The translations under genes and the position numbers were made by a program. This document shows positions 53,734-63,608 of a stretch of 64,000 nucleotides of DNA, piece after piece (the first letter of the stretch is position 1; every line of letters begins with the position of its first letter). Source of the stretch: Pseudomonas sp. 14P_8.1_Bac3 (GTDB taxonomy: Bacteria > Pseudomonadota > Gammaproteobacteria > Pseudomonadales > Pseudomonadaceae); contig NZ_JANLOD010000021.1 in NCBI RefSeq assembly GCF_025466085.1, positions 124,001-188,000 on the forward strand, given 5' to 3'. The notes under the pieces are model-generated. The model was not told the DNA's origin. It ran no database searches and was given only the letters and a program-made list of their open reading frames with translations.

Positions 53734-54237
53734 TTAACGACCGGCTTGCAGGGCCTTGGCCATTTGCAGGTGGTTCTGCAGTTTGGGCAGGGTTTCCTCA
53801 GCGAAGGCCTTGATTTCCGGCACATCGGTGGTCTGCGCTTCCCGCTGCAGTTGTTCGATGGCTTCCTGGGTGGTTTTCACCTGGCTGGCGGCGTACGCCT
53901 GGTCGAAGGTCGTACCGTCCTTCACTTCCGGCATCAAAGTTTTGGCCTTGTCGACCACCTCTTCCCGCGGCGCCACCGGCAGATCCAGTTGCTTGGCGAT
54001 TTTCGCCAAGTGCTGGTTGGCGGTGGTGCGGTCGTTGATGACGACGATGGTGTAGTCCTTGACCTCTTTGGATTCGGACTTCTGGTGCGCCAAGCGACTG
54101 GCTTCGATGTCGGCGATGCCTTTGGCCGAGGCATCGTTGATGAATTCGGCAGTGGACTGGGCAAACGCACTGCTGGCGAACAGGCCCAGTAACATGGCAA
54201 AACCGGCGTTGCGTAATCGGGTGGCCATCCGGCTCAT
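53734..54237 (-). CDS. DUF4142 secreted stress protein
   Basis: A 167-residue protein with a signal peptide (1-25, ending AFA) and the DUF4142 ferritin-like helical bundle (STAEFINDASAKGIADIEAS, KEVKDYTIVVINDRTTANQH). Such periplasmic proteins are often stress induced. The start is set by GAGGAGGG before the ATG at 54237. It follows the KGG gene. Confidence 0.88.
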   Translation of the reverse strand: MSRMATRLRNAGFAMLLGLFASSAFAQSTAEFINDASAKGIADIEASRLAHQKSESKEVKDYTIVVINDRTTANQHLAKIAKQLDLPVAPREEVVDKAKTLMPEVKDGTTFDQAYAASQVKTTQEAIEQLQREAQTTDVPEIKAFAEETLPKLQNHLQMAKALQAGR

Positions 54238-54311
54238 GGTCGCGCCCTCCTCGGAAGAAAATTCAAACGGGAGCTTTCGCTCCCGCCTCTCAATCAAAAC
54301 TACCTTCACCA

Positions 54312-54470
54312 CTACTTGGATTTCTGACCACCTTTACGGCCCATATCGGGTTTCGCAGGCTCTTTATCGACAGTCGTGGTGGTAGTTTTCCCACCTTTGC
54401 GACCGGCTTCAGACGCCTTGGTTCGATCGTTGGCGAAATTTCCCGAGTTCGAGTTTCTTGAGTTAGGCAT
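54312..54470 (-). CDS. KGG-repeat stress protein
   Basis: A 52-residue protein with two KGG-type repeats: ASEAGRKGGKTT and PDMGRKGGQKSK. It belongs to the con-10/GsiB-like stress protein family (PF10685). Basic and low complexity; role in stress tolerance inferred from family. Sits 74 bases before the DUF4142 gene, in the same direction. Confidence 0.88.
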   Translation of the reverse strand: MPNSRNSNSGNFANDRTKASEAGRKGGKTTTTTVDKEPAKPDMGRKGGQKSK

Positions 54471-54586
54471 GATTCTCTACCTCTTGGTGATGATCGCGGC
54501 GAGCAGGAGCCCGCATAGAATCTGAATTTCGATCCTCACAAAGGTTTAGAAAAATCGGGGGGGATGCGACGAACGGCGAACCGTAC

Positions 54587-55936
54587 TCAGACCCCGAGGT
54601 CGAGGTGATTTTGACGTTTGGCGCTGTACATGGCCTCGTCGGCGTGGCGGAACAGCTGGTTTTCTTCCGTGCCATGTTCGGGGTAATGCGCAACGCCGAT
54701 GCTTGGGTGGATGTTCAGGCTGTGGCCATCCAGCCGCAATGGCTGCGCCAGAACCTGTCGGATTTTTCCGGCCACACCGTCAGCGTCGTCCGCAGCCTGG
54801 ATACGGTGCAGCAACACCACGAATTCATCGCCGCCGATCCGCGCCACGGTGTCGGTTTCCCGCACGCAGCCCTTCAGACGGTTGGCCACCGCTTGCAGCA
54901 GCATGTCGCCGACCGCATGGCCGTGGGTGTCGTTGACTTCCTTGAAGCGGTCGAGGTCGACGTACAGCAGCGCCATGCGCCCACCTTCCGACCTGGCCCG
55001 CGCGAGCGCATCTTTCAGCCGCTCGCGGAGCAATTCGCGATTGGGCAGTTGGGTCAGTTGATCGTACTGGGCCATGCGCTGCAGCCGCGCATGCAGCTGC
55101 TTGCGCTCGATGGCGGTCGCGACCTGGGCGCACACGAACTGCAGCAATTCCTTGTCTTGCTCGGTATAGCGCTCACCGCCCGCTTCACTTTTGACGATCA
55201 GCGCGCCAATGGTGCCGTTCTGCGAGTTCAAGGGCACCCCCAGCCAGCACGGTGACTGCTGGCCCGCGACCAATAGCTCAAACCCTTCCGGGGCGTCGTC
55301 CAGGTCCGGGGTCAGCAGGATCGGCTGGCCACTGCGGATCACTTCGGCACACAACCGCCCAGTGACCGTTCCCGGCTGTTCGGGTTGCTGTTCGTCGTCA
55401 TCGACGTGATACGGGAAATTGAGCTGCGCGCAGTGCTCGTCATACAGCGCGACAGAGAAGTTCAGCGCCGGCAGCCATTCGCCGATGATCAGGTGAATGC
55501 GCTTGAACAGCGCCAGCAAGTCTTCCGCCGCGTGGGCCGCTTCGGAAATCGCATACAGTGCCGCCTGCCGCGACTCGGCCTGCTTGCGCTCGGTGATGTC
55601 GCGGGCCACGGCAATGCGCAGTTGATCGACCTCCGACCAACGCGCCGACCAGAGGATGTGCACCACGCGGCCATCCTTGCGCACGTAGCGGTTTTCGAAG
55701 TTGAGCTTGGGCTCGCCGCCCATGATGTCCCGCGCGGCATCGAGGGTGCGCTGGCGATCGCCGGGGTGCACCAGCTCGATCATCGGCCGGCCGACCAGCT
55801 CATCCGGCGTGTAACCCAAAATGCGCTCGCAGGCGGCGCTGACAAAAACGAAGCGACCTTGTTTATCAACCGCGCAAACGGCGTCCAGCAGTAGATCGAT
55901 GTAACTCGCCAGCGGCGCGGAATTTCTGGTTGCCAT
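54587..55936 (-). CDS. PAS-GAF-GGDEF diguanylate cyclase
   Basis: A cytoplasmic 449-residue c-di-GMP synthase. PAS domain (about 10-125; VFVSAACERILGYTPDELVG) and PAC region (about 75-120), GAF domain (about 135-275), and GGDEF with active site RIGGDEFVVLLHR near residue 370. No membrane helix, so the sensor is cytosolic. Start at 55936. Confidence 0.92.
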   Translation of the reverse strand: MATRNSAPLASYIDLLLDAVCAVDKQGRFVFVSAACERILGYTPDELVGRPMIELVHPGDRQRTLDAARDIMGGEPKLNFENRYVRKDGRVVHILWSARWSEVDQLRIAVARDITERKQAESRQAALYAISEAAHAAEDLLALFKRIHLIIGEWLPALNFSVALYDEHCAQLNFPYHVDDDEQQPEQPGTVTGRLCAEVIRSGQPILLTPDLDDAPEGFELLVAGQQSPCWLGVPLNSQNGTIGALIVKSEAGGERYTEQDKELLQFVCAQVATAIERKQLHARLQRMAQYDQLTQLPNRELLRERLKDALARARSEGGRMALLYVDLDRFKEVNDTHGHAVGDMLLQAVANRLKGCVRETDTVARIGGDEFVVLLHRIQAADDADGVAGKIRQVLAQPLRLDGHSLNIHPSIGVAHYPEHGTEENQLFRHADEAMYSAKRQNHLDLGV

Positions 55937-56320
55937 GGTGCAGAGTGCATGTCCGAACAGTGCAGCAGTAAAAAACCATCCCTGACCCGTAATGTTGCAG
56001 CCGACGCCTCCGTGGGATCAGCCTCAAGTGTTGTTCGGCACCAGCCCCGGCAAGGCATGCACCAAGGCGTTGATGGCGAAACCGATGAGCATCACGCACA
56101 ACCGGGCAATCGCCAATGGACGCAAGTCTATATCAGGTGTACCGGGAATCGGCTGACTGATTGTCGCAGAACCAGGCTTGCCGTCGCTGGCTGTAGACGG
56201 CCAGGCGTAATGCCGAATCGCAATTCGAGGGTGCTGGTCAGGCCGCCTTCGCCAGCAAGCCCGCTCTCGCAGGGGACTTGCGCCTGACCGTGGGAGCGGG
56301 CTTGCTGCGAAACGTGTGGA
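55937..56320. other. Intergenic region with REP-like pair
   Basis: No gene seen. A REP-like pair at 56255-56312 (CAGCAAGCCCGCTCTCGCAG and GTGGGAGCGGGCTTGCTGCG) lies at the end toward the MFS gene. Confidence 0.6.
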
Positions 56321-57652
56321 TCAGTACTTGTCGAGGGTGCGCAGTTTCTGCGGCAGGCCCCACATCAATAGGGCGACGGCGATCAGCGCGGCGACGCCGA
56401 TGACGTACAGCGCCGGCGTGGTGCTGCCGGTCAGGTCCTTGATCCGCCCGACCATGACCGGGCTGACGATGCCGCCGAACTGGCCAAGGGTGTTGATCAC
56501 TGCGATTCCGCCAGCGGCACCTGCGCCAGCACCGGCCAACAGTTTCGGCGGCAAGGTCCAGAAGCTCGGGATGGACGCGATGATCCCGGCACCGAGCAAG
56601 CCCAGCGCGACGATCAGGAACGTCGTGTGATCAGCGAATATCCCGGCGCAGAAGAACCCCAGCGCGCCCACCGCCACCAAACCCGCCACAAACTTGCGGC
56701 GCTCGCCGGTCGAGTCGGACAACCGCCCGATCACCACCATGCTGATCGCCCCGCAGATGTACGGGATTGCCGTGAGCAGGCCGATCATCACCGGGCTCTC
56801 GGTGCCGGCGCTACGGATCAGTTGCGGCGCCCAGAAGTTCAAGCCGTAGGACGCCACCTGGATCAGGAAGTAGATCAGCCCCAGCGTCAGGAACCCCGGA
56901 ATCCGCAGCGCTGCCAGCAACGAACCGCCGCTCTTGTGCGGTTCATGGTGGGCGATGCGGCTGGCCAGCAGGGTTTTCTCCGACGGCGTCAGCCAATGGG
57001 CGTCCTCGATGCGGTCCTTGAGCAAGGTCAGCACCAGAAAACCGAGGCCAATGCAGGGCACGCCGCCGAGCAGGAACAGCCAGTGCCAGCCGCGCATGTC
57101 CATGACCCCATCAAGGTGCTGCAGCACCAGCCCGGAGAACGGTGCGCCGAACAGGCCGGCGAACGCCGAGGCCAGGAACAGCATCGAGGTGATGCGCCCG
57201 CGATAATGTTGCGGGAACCACAGCGTCAGGTAATACAGAACGCCCGGGGCAAAACCGGCCTCCATTGCGCCGATCAGGAAGCGCAGTACATAGAACTGCC
57301 ATTCGCTGGTGACGAACACCATCAGCGCCGTTGCCAGGCCCCAGGACATCATGATCCGCGCGATCCAGCGCCGGGCGCCGACCTTGTACAGCATCATGTT
57401 GCTGGGCACTTCGAAGATCACGTAGCCGACCACGAACAACCCGGCGCCGAGACCGTACGCGGTGTCGCTCAGGCTCAGGTCGGCCTGCAGCTGGAACTTG
57501 GCGAAGCTGATGTTGATGCGGTCGAAGAACGCGAACAGGTAGCAGACCATGATCAACGGCATCAGGCGCCAGGCGACCTTGCTGACCAGGGCTTTTTCTT
57601 CGTCGAGGTTGACGGACGGGCTCGCGCCCGCCTCCAGTACATTGAGGCTCAT
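56321..57652 (-). CDS. MFS transporter (tartrate/ACS-type)
   Basis: A 443-residue major facilitator with about twelve helices, of the anion:cation symporter (phthalate/tartrate) family: LMPLIMVCYLFAFFDRINIS, GYVIFEVPSNMMLYKVGARR and LRFLIGAMEAGFAPGVLYYL. The start at 57652 follows GGAGAAGCACT. It probably imports a carboxylate used by the adjacent HMG-CoA lyase and CoA-transferase. Confidence 0.9.
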   Translation of the reverse strand: MSLNVLEAGASPSVNLDEEKALVSKVAWRLMPLIMVCYLFAFFDRINISFAKFQLQADLSLSDTAYGLGAGLFVVGYVIFEVPSNMMLYKVGARRWIARIMMSWGLATALMVFVTSEWQFYVLRFLIGAMEAGFAPGVLYYLTLWFPQHYRGRITSMLFLASAFAGLFGAPFSGLVLQHLDGVMDMRGWHWLFLLGGVPCIGLGFLVLTLLKDRIEDAHWLTPSEKTLLASRIAHHEPHKSGGSLLAALRIPGFLTLGLIYFLIQVASYGLNFWAPQLIRSAGTESPVMIGLLTAIPYICGAISMVVIGRLSDSTGERRKFVAGLVAVGALGFFCAGIFADHTTFLIVALGLLGAGIIASIPSFWTLPPKLLAGAGAGAAGGIAVINTLGQFGGIVSPVMVGRIKDLTGSTTPALYVIGVAALIAVALLMWGLPQKLRTLDKY

Positions 57653-57725
57653 AGTGCTTCTCCAGGCGGACTTCCCGTGGGTGTCCGATTGTTTTTGTTG
57701 TCTGGTGTACGTTTTCGGGCTTTCT

Positions 57726-57832
57726 GTAGGAGCGAACCTGTTCGCGATGGTCGTCAGAACACCGCGGGGTGTCAGGCAGCCAGCGTCATCGTTGACCACC
57801 ATCGCGAGCGTGCTCGCTCCTACAGGTACAGG
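57726..57832. repeat. REP-like pair
   Basis: TGTAGGAGCGAACCTGTTCGCG and CATCGCGAGCGTGCTCGCTC flank about 60 bases, between the MFS and lyase genes. Confidence 0.6.
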
Positions 57833-57837
57833 GTGTG

Positions 57838-58764
57838 TCAGGACGGGGTGGGGTGCAGGTCGCAATTGCGTCCGGCCTTGGCCAGTTGACCCGGCACGTC
57901 ATGACCGAGCAACGCGGGTAGTCCTCGCGACAGTGTCAGCAATAGCGGCAGGTCGATGCCGGTGTGGATGCCGATTTCATCGCACAGGTTCACTAGGTCT
58001 TCGGTGCAGATATTGCCCGAGGCACCCGGTGCGAACGGACATCCGCCGAGACCTCCGAGGGCGGCGTCGAAACGCCGGGCACCGGCCTCGTACGCGGCCA
58101 GTACATTGCACAAGCCGAGCCCGCGGGTGTTGTGGAAATGCAGGGTCAGGTCCGCCGGCGCCACCCGTTGCAGCACCCGCCGCACCAGTCGATCCACTTG
58201 GCGCGGGTTGGCCATGCCGGTGGTGTCGGCCAGGGTGATGCCCTGAATGCCAAGCGCCTGATAGGCCTCGACGATGTGCAGCACGCGATCCTCATCGATC
58301 CTGCCTTCGAACGGGCACCCGAAGGTGGTGGCGATGCTCCCGTTCAAACGCACATCGCTACCGGTCACGTACTGCACGATTTCACCGAATGCCGCCAGCG
58401 AGTCTTCGCAGCGCATGCGCATGTTGGCGAGGTTGTGCGTCTGGCTGGCGGACATCACCAGATTCAGCTCGTCCGCCCTTGTCGCCAGCGCTCGTTGCGC
58501 GCCTTTGAGGTTGGGAATCAACGCGACGTAAATCACCCCCGGTTGCCGGGTGATGCCGCTGAACACCGACTCGCCATCGCGCAGAGCCGGAATGGCCTTG
58601 GGCGAGACGAACGAACCGGCTTCGATGCGGCTGAAACCGGCCAGCGACAGCTGATCGATCAACGCGATCTTATCCACGGTTTCGACCCAGGTTGGCTCGA
58701 TCTGCAGGCCGTCGCGTGGGGACACTTCCTGAACGATCAGGGTCTCGGAAAAGTCAGTGATCAT
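57838..58764 (-). CDS. Hydroxymethylglutaryl-CoA lyase
   Basis: Cleaves HMG-CoA to acetoacetate and acetyl-CoA. 308 residues, TIM barrel starting EVSPRDGLQIEPTWV (catalytic Arg and metal Asp) and the active-site Cys in ALGGLGGCPFAPGASGNICT, the HMG-CoA lyase signature. Overlaps the CoA-transferase gene by 4 bases (ATGA). Substrate could also be a related 3-hydroxy-3-methyl acyl-CoA. Confidence 0.9.
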   Translation of the reverse strand: MITDFSETLIVQEVSPRDGLQIEPTWVETVDKIALIDQLSLAGFSRIEAGSFVSPKAIPALRDGESVFSGITRQPGVIYVALIPNLKGAQRALATRADELNLVMSASQTHNLANMRMRCEDSLAAFGEIVQYVTGSDVRLNGSIATTFGCPFEGRIDEDRVLHIVEAYQALGIQGITLADTTGMANPRQVDRLVRRVLQRVAPADLTLHFHNTRGLGLCNVLAAYEAGARRFDAALGGLGGCPFAPGASGNICTEDLVNLCDEIGIHTGIDLPLLLTLSRGLPALLGHDVPGQLAKAGRNCDLHPTPS

Positions 58765-59954
58765 TGCACCACCCCTTCAGTTTTCAGCCGTGCGATGTCC
58801 AGCCCGGTCAGGCCCAGCCCGGCGAGAATCCCGTCAGTGTGCTGGCCCAGGCTCGGCCCCGACCAGTTCACGCCGCCGGGGGTTTCCGAGAGTTTGGGTA
58901 CGATGCCCGGCATCTTCACTTGGGCGCCGCCGGGCAGGTCGGCGCTGAGCAGCATGTCCCGCGCCTGATAGTGCGGGTCGGCGACGATGTCGGCCACCGA
59001 GTAGATGCGCCCGGCCGGTACTTCGGCGGCTTCCAGCGCTGCCAGGACTTCATCGATCGGCAGGCTGCTGGTCCAGTGGGTGATGGCGGCGTCGAGCACA
59101 TTGCTTTTCAGTGCGCGTCCGTCGTTGTGGGCAAACTCCGGCGCGTCCGCCAGATCGCTGCGACCCACCACGTTCATCAGGCGTTTGTAGATCGGGTCGC
59201 TGTTACCGGCAATCACCACGTAGGCGCCATCGGCCGTCAGGTAGGTGTTGGACGGCGCGATGCCCGGCAATGCCCCGCCGCTGCGCTCACGCACGTGGCC
59301 GAGCATGTCGTATTCCGGCACCAGGCTTTCCATGACGTTGAACACGCTTTCGGCCAGCGACACATCGACCACTTGCCCGCCGCCCTGCCCGGTCTTGACC
59401 CGCAGCAACGACATCAAGGCGCCGATGACCGCGTGCAGCGACGCCAGCGAATCACCGAGGCTGACCCCGACCCGCGCCGGCGGCGAACCAGGGTTGCCGG
59501 TGGTGTAGCGGATCCCGCCCATGGCCTCGCCGATGGCGCCGAAACCCGGACGGTCGCGGTACGGGCCGGTCTGGCCGTAACCGGAAATGCGCACCAGGGT
59601 CAGGTTCGGGTTGAGGGCGTGCAGCACGTCCCAGCCCAGACCGAGTTTTTCCAGCGCACCGGGGCGCAGGTTCTCGATCAGCACGTCAGCGCTGGTCGCC
59701 AGTTGCTTGACCAGTTCAATGCCTTCCGGGGACTTCAGGTTCAGCGCCAGGGACTTCTTGTTACGCGATTGCAAGTACCACCACAGCGAGGTGCCCTCGT
59801 GCAGCTTTCGCCATTTGCGCAGGGGATCGCCCTGGCCCATGGCTTCGATCTTGATCACCTCGGCGCCGAACTCCGCCAGCATGCGGGCGGCAAACGGCGC
59901 GGCGATCAGGGTGCCGATCTCGATCACTTTGATTGCACTCAGGGGGGCCGTCAT
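58761..59954 (-). CDS. CaiB/BaiF-family CoA transferase
   Basis: A 397-residue class III CoA transferase. Family N-terminus VIEIGTLIAAPFAARMLAEF, the catalytic Asp region in PGFGAIGEAMGGIRYTTGNP-like segment, and the long C-terminal domain are present. The start at 59954 has GAGGTACC upstream. It heads a unit with the lyase. Likely activates the imported acid by transferring CoA. Confidence 0.9.
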   Translation of the reverse strand: MTAPLSAIKVIEIGTLIAAPFAARMLAEFGAEVIKIEAMGQGDPLRKWRKLHEGTSLWWYLQSRNKKSLALNLKSPEGIELVKQLATSADVLIENLRPGALEKLGLGWDVLHALNPNLTLVRISGYGQTGPYRDRPGFGAIGEAMGGIRYTTGNPGSPPARVGVSLGDSLASLHAVIGALMSLLRVKTGQGGGQVVDVSLAESVFNVMESLVPEYDMLGHVRERSGGALPGIAPSNTYLTADGAYVVIAGNSDPIYKRLMNVVGRSDLADAPEFAHNDGRALKSNVLDAAITHWTSSLPIDEVLAALEAAEVPAGRIYSVADIVADPHYQARDMLLSADLPGGAQVKMPGIVPKLSETPGGVNWSGPSLGQHTDGILAGLGLTGLDIARLKTEGVVQ

Positions 59955-60087
59955 CGCGGGGTACCTCTTGTTCTTGGAATAGGCGTCAAGGCTAGAGGAG
60001 CGAGGGGACTGGAATCCAACCGTCAGTTGGCAACGAGCGTTCGTCAAACGCGAACGCTAGGCGTAGGAATTTTCGCAACCTCAGGGC

Positions 60088-60160
60088 CGCCTTCGCGAGC
60101 AGGCTCGCTCCCACATTCGATTGCGCTCCACTGTGGGAGCGGGCTTGCTCGCGAAGGGGC
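60088..60160. repeat. REP-like pair
   Basis: CCTTCGCGAGCAGGCTCGCTCC and GTGGGAGCGGGCTTGCTCGC in the gap between the CoA transferase and LysR genes. Confidence 0.75.
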
Positions 60161-60182
60161 CGTCCCTTCAAATCGAGAACGA

Positions 60183-61091
60183 TCAGACCGCACTGCGCAA
60201 TTGCTCAAACAACATCCGACTCACCGGCGACAACGCCGCCTGATCGCGCACCACCAGAATCAATGCCCGATCCGACCATTTATCGATCAATGGCACTGCA
60301 TGCAGCCCCAGCGCCCGACCAAACAATTCGTAAGCCTTCTGCGGCAGAATGCCGATGCCCATGTTGGCCTGGACCATCCGGCACATCGCATCGAACCCCG
60401 GCACATGAATCCGCAAGCGCAACACCTTGCCGGCCTGACGCGCGGCGGCGTGGGTGCGCATGTTGATGGAACTGGCGGCGTGCAGGCCGACGTAGTCGCT
60501 GTCCAGCGTATCGGCGAACGCCAGGCTGGAGCGGTTGGCCAATGGATGATCGGGCAGCATCAGCACCACCAGTTTGTCCCGGCGATACAGCACGCTGTGC
60601 AGCCCTTTGACGTCGCTGTCGCTGGAACAGATCCCGAGGTCGGCCACGCCATCCAGCACCCCTTGAATCACCCCGCTGCTGGGACGTTCCTCGAGGTCGG
60701 TTTTGACCTGCGGATGACGCTCGGAAAAGTCCCGCAGGTCTTCCGGCAGAAACTGAATGATCGCCGACAGATTGGCGAGCATCCGCACATAGCCGCGAAC
60801 ACCGTGGCTGTGTTCGCCCAGCTCCAGGCCCATTTTCTCGACGTTGAACAGCATCTGCCGAGCGTGGTGCAACAGCGTTTCACCCGCCGGCGTCAGCGTC
60901 ATGCCCTTGGCATTGCGCACAAACAGACTGATGCCCAACGCCTCCTCCAGCTCCATCAACCGCTTGCTCGCCGCCGACACCGCAATCGCTTCGCGGGTCG
61001 CAGCACGGGTGAGCGTGCCTTCCTCGTGAACGGCGACGAACAGCTGAAGGGTGATGAGGTCGAGGCGGCGGATCAGGCTTTTTTGCAGCAT
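60183..61091 (-). CDS. LysR-family transcriptional regulator
   Basis: A 302-residue LysR regulator. HTH near residues 12-60 (LITLQLFVAVHEEGTLTRAA, AVSAASKRLMELEEALGISL) and an effector domain from about 90. It precedes the CoA-transferase-lyase-MFS unit on the same strand, so it probably controls it. The start at 61091 gives the normal length. Confidence 0.9.
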   Translation of the reverse strand: MLQKSLIRRLDLITLQLFVAVHEEGTLTRAATREAIAVSAASKRLMELEEALGISLFVRNAKGMTLTPAGETLLHHARQMLFNVEKMGLELGEHSHGVRGYVRMLANLSAIIQFLPEDLRDFSERHPQVKTDLEERPSSGVIQGVLDGVADLGICSSDSDVKGLHSVLYRRDKLVVLMLPDHPLANRSSLAFADTLDSDYVGLHAASSINMRTHAAARQAGKVLRLRIHVPGFDAMCRMVQANMGIGILPQKAYELFGRALGLHAVPLIDKWSDRALILVVRDQAALSPVSRMLFEQLRSAV

Positions 61092-61161
61092 CTGGGACTC
61101 GGCGATGTCGGCTCGGGCGAAGACGCAGCATAACGTCGTTTGCACCCGAACCGTGTCACCG

Positions 61162-62310
61162 TCAAAACGCGCTACGAAAAATCTCCTCGATCTGCCGCTG
61201 ATCCGCCGCCCGTGGATTGGTTACGCCACAGGCGTCTTTCAGGGCGTTGGTGGCGAGGGTCGGGATGTCGTTGAGGCGGGCGCCGAGTTCGCGCAGGCCG
61301 GCGGGAATGTCCACGTCCCTGGCCAGGCTGCGGATGGCGGCGATGGCGGCCTGGGCGCCCTCTTCGGGGCTAAACCCGCGGATGTCGGCACCCATGGCGT
61401 GGGCGACGTCGGTGAGGCGAGGCGCACAGACCATGGCGTTGAAGCTTTGTACGTGGGGCAGCAGCACGGCGTTGCACACGCCATGGGGCAAGTCGTAGAA
61501 ACCGCCCAGCTGGTGGGCCATGGCGTGCACGTAGCCGAGGGACGCGTTGTTGAAAGCCATGCCAGCGAGGAATTGCGCGTAGGCCATGTTTTCCCGCGCG
61601 GCCGCATCAGCCCCGTCGTGCACGGCCAGGCGCAGGTTGCTGCTGATCAGGGTGATCGCTTTCAGCGCGCAGGCATCGGTGATCGGGTTGGCGGCCGTGG
61701 ACACATAGGCTTCGATGGCGTGGGTCAGTGCGTCCATGCCGGTGGCGGCGGTCAGGCCTTTGGGCATGGCGACCATCAGCGCCGGGTCGTTGACCGACAG
61801 CAGCGGCGTGACGTTGCGGTCGACGATGGCCATTTTTACGTGCCGCGACTCGTCAGTGATGATGCGGAAACGAGTCATCTCGCTGGCGGTGCCGGCGGTG
61901 GTGTTGATGGCGATCAGCGGCAGTTGCGGCTTGCTGGACCGATCAACGCCTTCGTAATCGCCGATCTGCCCGCCGTTGGTCGCGCACAGGGCGATGCCCT
62001 TGGCGCAATCGTGGGGCGAGCCACCGCCCAGCGACACCACGAAATCACAGGCACTTTCCTTGAGCAGGCCCAGGCCGCTCTCGACGTTGGCAATGCTCGG
62101 GTTCGGCTTGGCGCCGTCGAAGATCACCGAATCGATGCCTTGCAATACCAGCTTCTCGGCGATCATCGCCGCCACACCGGCCTTGGCCAGCCCGGTGTCC
62201 GTGACGATCAACGCCTTGCGAAAGCCATACTTGCGAATGGCGTCCATGGCGTCGTCGAGGCAACCGGTGCCCATGATGTTCACGGCGGGGATGAAAAACG
62301 TGCTGCTCAT
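61162..62310 (-). CDS. Iron-containing alcohol dehydrogenase (YiaY-like)
   Basis: A 382-residue group III alcohol dehydrogenase. NAD-binding [16 protein letters not shown] and metal-binding His residues in [20 protein letters not shown] are seen. Closest in feel to the YiaY/EutG branch; the substrate is not certain. It lies 70 bases from the LysR gene, and whether it belongs to the same pathway is unclear. Confidence 0.9.
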   Translation of the reverse strand: MSSTFFIPAVNIMGTGCLDDAMDAIRKYGFRKALIVTDTGLAKAGVAAMIAEKLVLQGIDSVIFDGAKPNPSIANVESGLGLLKESACDFVVSLGGGSPHDCAKGIALCATNGGQIGDYEGVDRSSKPQLPLIAINTTAGTASEMTRFRIITDESRHVKMAIVDRNVTPLLSVNDPALMVAMPKGLTAATGMDALTHAIEAYVSTAANPITDACALKAITLISSNLRLAVHDGADAAARENMAYAQFLAGMAFNNASLGYVHAMAHQLGGFYDLPHGVCNAVLLPHVQSFNAMVCAPRLTDVAHAMGADIRGFSPEEGAQAAIAAIRSLARDVDIPAGLRELGARLNDIPTLATNALKDACGVTNPRAADQRQIEEIFRSAF

Positions 62311-62467
62311 GCGCGAATCTCCAGGTCTGAGCGCCGTATCGCTGTTCGATCCGGCGGATGCCCACAGGATCGCCCCATCTGCCAGGCGTTAACTTGATCT
62401 GGCTCAAGTGCCGGGCGTGATAAAGTCGCCGCCCATCCGACCATTTGCTTTTGAGACGACCACCGCA

Positions 62468-63487
62468 ATGACCGATTTCCAGGATGTCGATGCCCAACTT
62501 GAAGACTGGAACGCGTTGCGCGCCACCACCTCGATCAGCGGCTTGCTGGTGGGTAACGGCGCCAGCCGCGCGGTGTGGGACGATTTTGGCTATGACTCGC
62601 TGTTCGAGAACGCCCGCACCGTCGAAGAAAAGCCCCTGAGCCCGTCCGAACTCAGTGTGTTCGACGCGATGCAGACACGCAGCTTCGAACAAGTGCTGGG
62701 CGCGCTGAAAACCACCAGTCGCGTGAACAAGGCCCTGGCCGTCAGCTCCGCCGCACCGCGCAATCGCTACTACGCGATCAAGGAAGCGCTGATCAACACC
62801 GTGCACGCCGTGCATATCCCGTGGCGACTGGTGGTGCCGGCGACGCTGGCGACCATCAATCAGGAGCTGGCGCGCTATCAGACGGTGTTCACCACCAACT
62901 ACGACTTGCTCAACTACTGGGCGATCCAGCATCGGCCGGACGCGATCACCGATCTATTCCTGGGCGCCGAGCCAGGCTTTGACCTGAGCGCCACGGCCAC
63001 CGGCAAAACCCGTTTGCTGTACCTGCATGGCGGTCTGCACCTGGTGCGCAACCAGGACGGCACGGCGCGCAAGCTGATGTCGACCGAGGGCACGTTGCTC
63101 GGCAGTTTTGCGATCAACAACACTATCAAGACGCTGGATGACGTGCCGCTGTTCGTGAACGAAGGGCCGAGCGCGGACAAGCTCAAGACCATTCGCAGCT
63201 CGGATTATCTGTCGTTCTGCTATGAGCAGTTACTGGGTCATGGCGAGGGGTTGTGCGTTTTCGGGCATGCGTTGGGCGAGCAGGACAATCACATCATTCA
63301 TGCGTTGCGCCAGGCGCAGCCGAAGGTGCTGGCGATCTCGATCTATCCGCGCAGCAAGGCGTTTATCCAGCATCAGAAGCGGCATTACGCGAAGGTCTTT
63401 GAGGGCAGCGGATCAGAGCTGCGGTTTTTTGATTCGAAGACGCATGCGCTGGGGAGTCCGAAGCTCACGGTTCCGGTTGAGGTTTAG
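62468..63487 (+). CDS. DUF4917 protein with SIR2-like motifs
   Basis: A 339-residue DUF4917 protein. Motifs in order resemble SIR2-like NAD-binding domains: LLVGNGAS (26-33), FTTNYDLL (141-148, Asn of TTNYD), YLHGGLHL (185-192, His of LHG) and FGHALGEQD (265-273). The pattern resembles the TTNYD/LHG core of SIR2-type NADases, though function is unproven. The ATG at 62468 follows the ACCGCA spacer. Single gene, divergent from the dehydrogenase. Confidence 0.8.
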   Translation: MTDFQDVDAQLEDWNALRATTSISGLLVGNGASRAVWDDFGYDSLFENARTVEEKPLSPSELSVFDAMQTRSFEQVLGALKTTSRVNKALAVSSAAPRNRYYAIKEALINTVHAVHIPWRLVVPATLATINQELARYQTVFTTNYDLLNYWAIQHRPDAITDLFLGAEPGFDLSATATGKTRLLYLHGGLHLVRNQDGTARKLMSTEGTLLGSFAINNTIKTLDDVPLFVNEGPSADKLKTIRSSDYLSFCYEQLLGHGEGLCVFGHALGEQDNHIIHALRQAQPKVLAISIYPRSKAFIQHQKRHYAKVFEGSGSELRFFDSKTHALGSPKLTVPVEV

Positions 63488-63504
63488 CGGCGACGCGCGT
63501 TGAC

Positions 63505-63600
63505 GCTTTCGCGAGCAGGCTCGCCCCCACAGGTTTGATCGGTGACCACAAAAGACGTGTACACCGCAAAACACTGTAGGAGCCGGCTTGCTGGCGATGC
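63505..63600. repeat. REP-like units
   Basis: TTCGCGAGCAGGCTCGCCCC and TGTAGGAGCCGGCTTGCTGG, two REP-like units in the gap between the convergent DUF4917 and ribbon-helix-helix genes. Confidence 0.6.
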
Positions 63601-63608
63601 GGCCTGCG

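Noticed and set aside
58764..61133. Plus-strand open frame of 789 codons
   Set aside because: Antisense to the CoA-transferase and LysR genes; no domain recognisable, and the reverse strand of G+C-rich genes often stays open.
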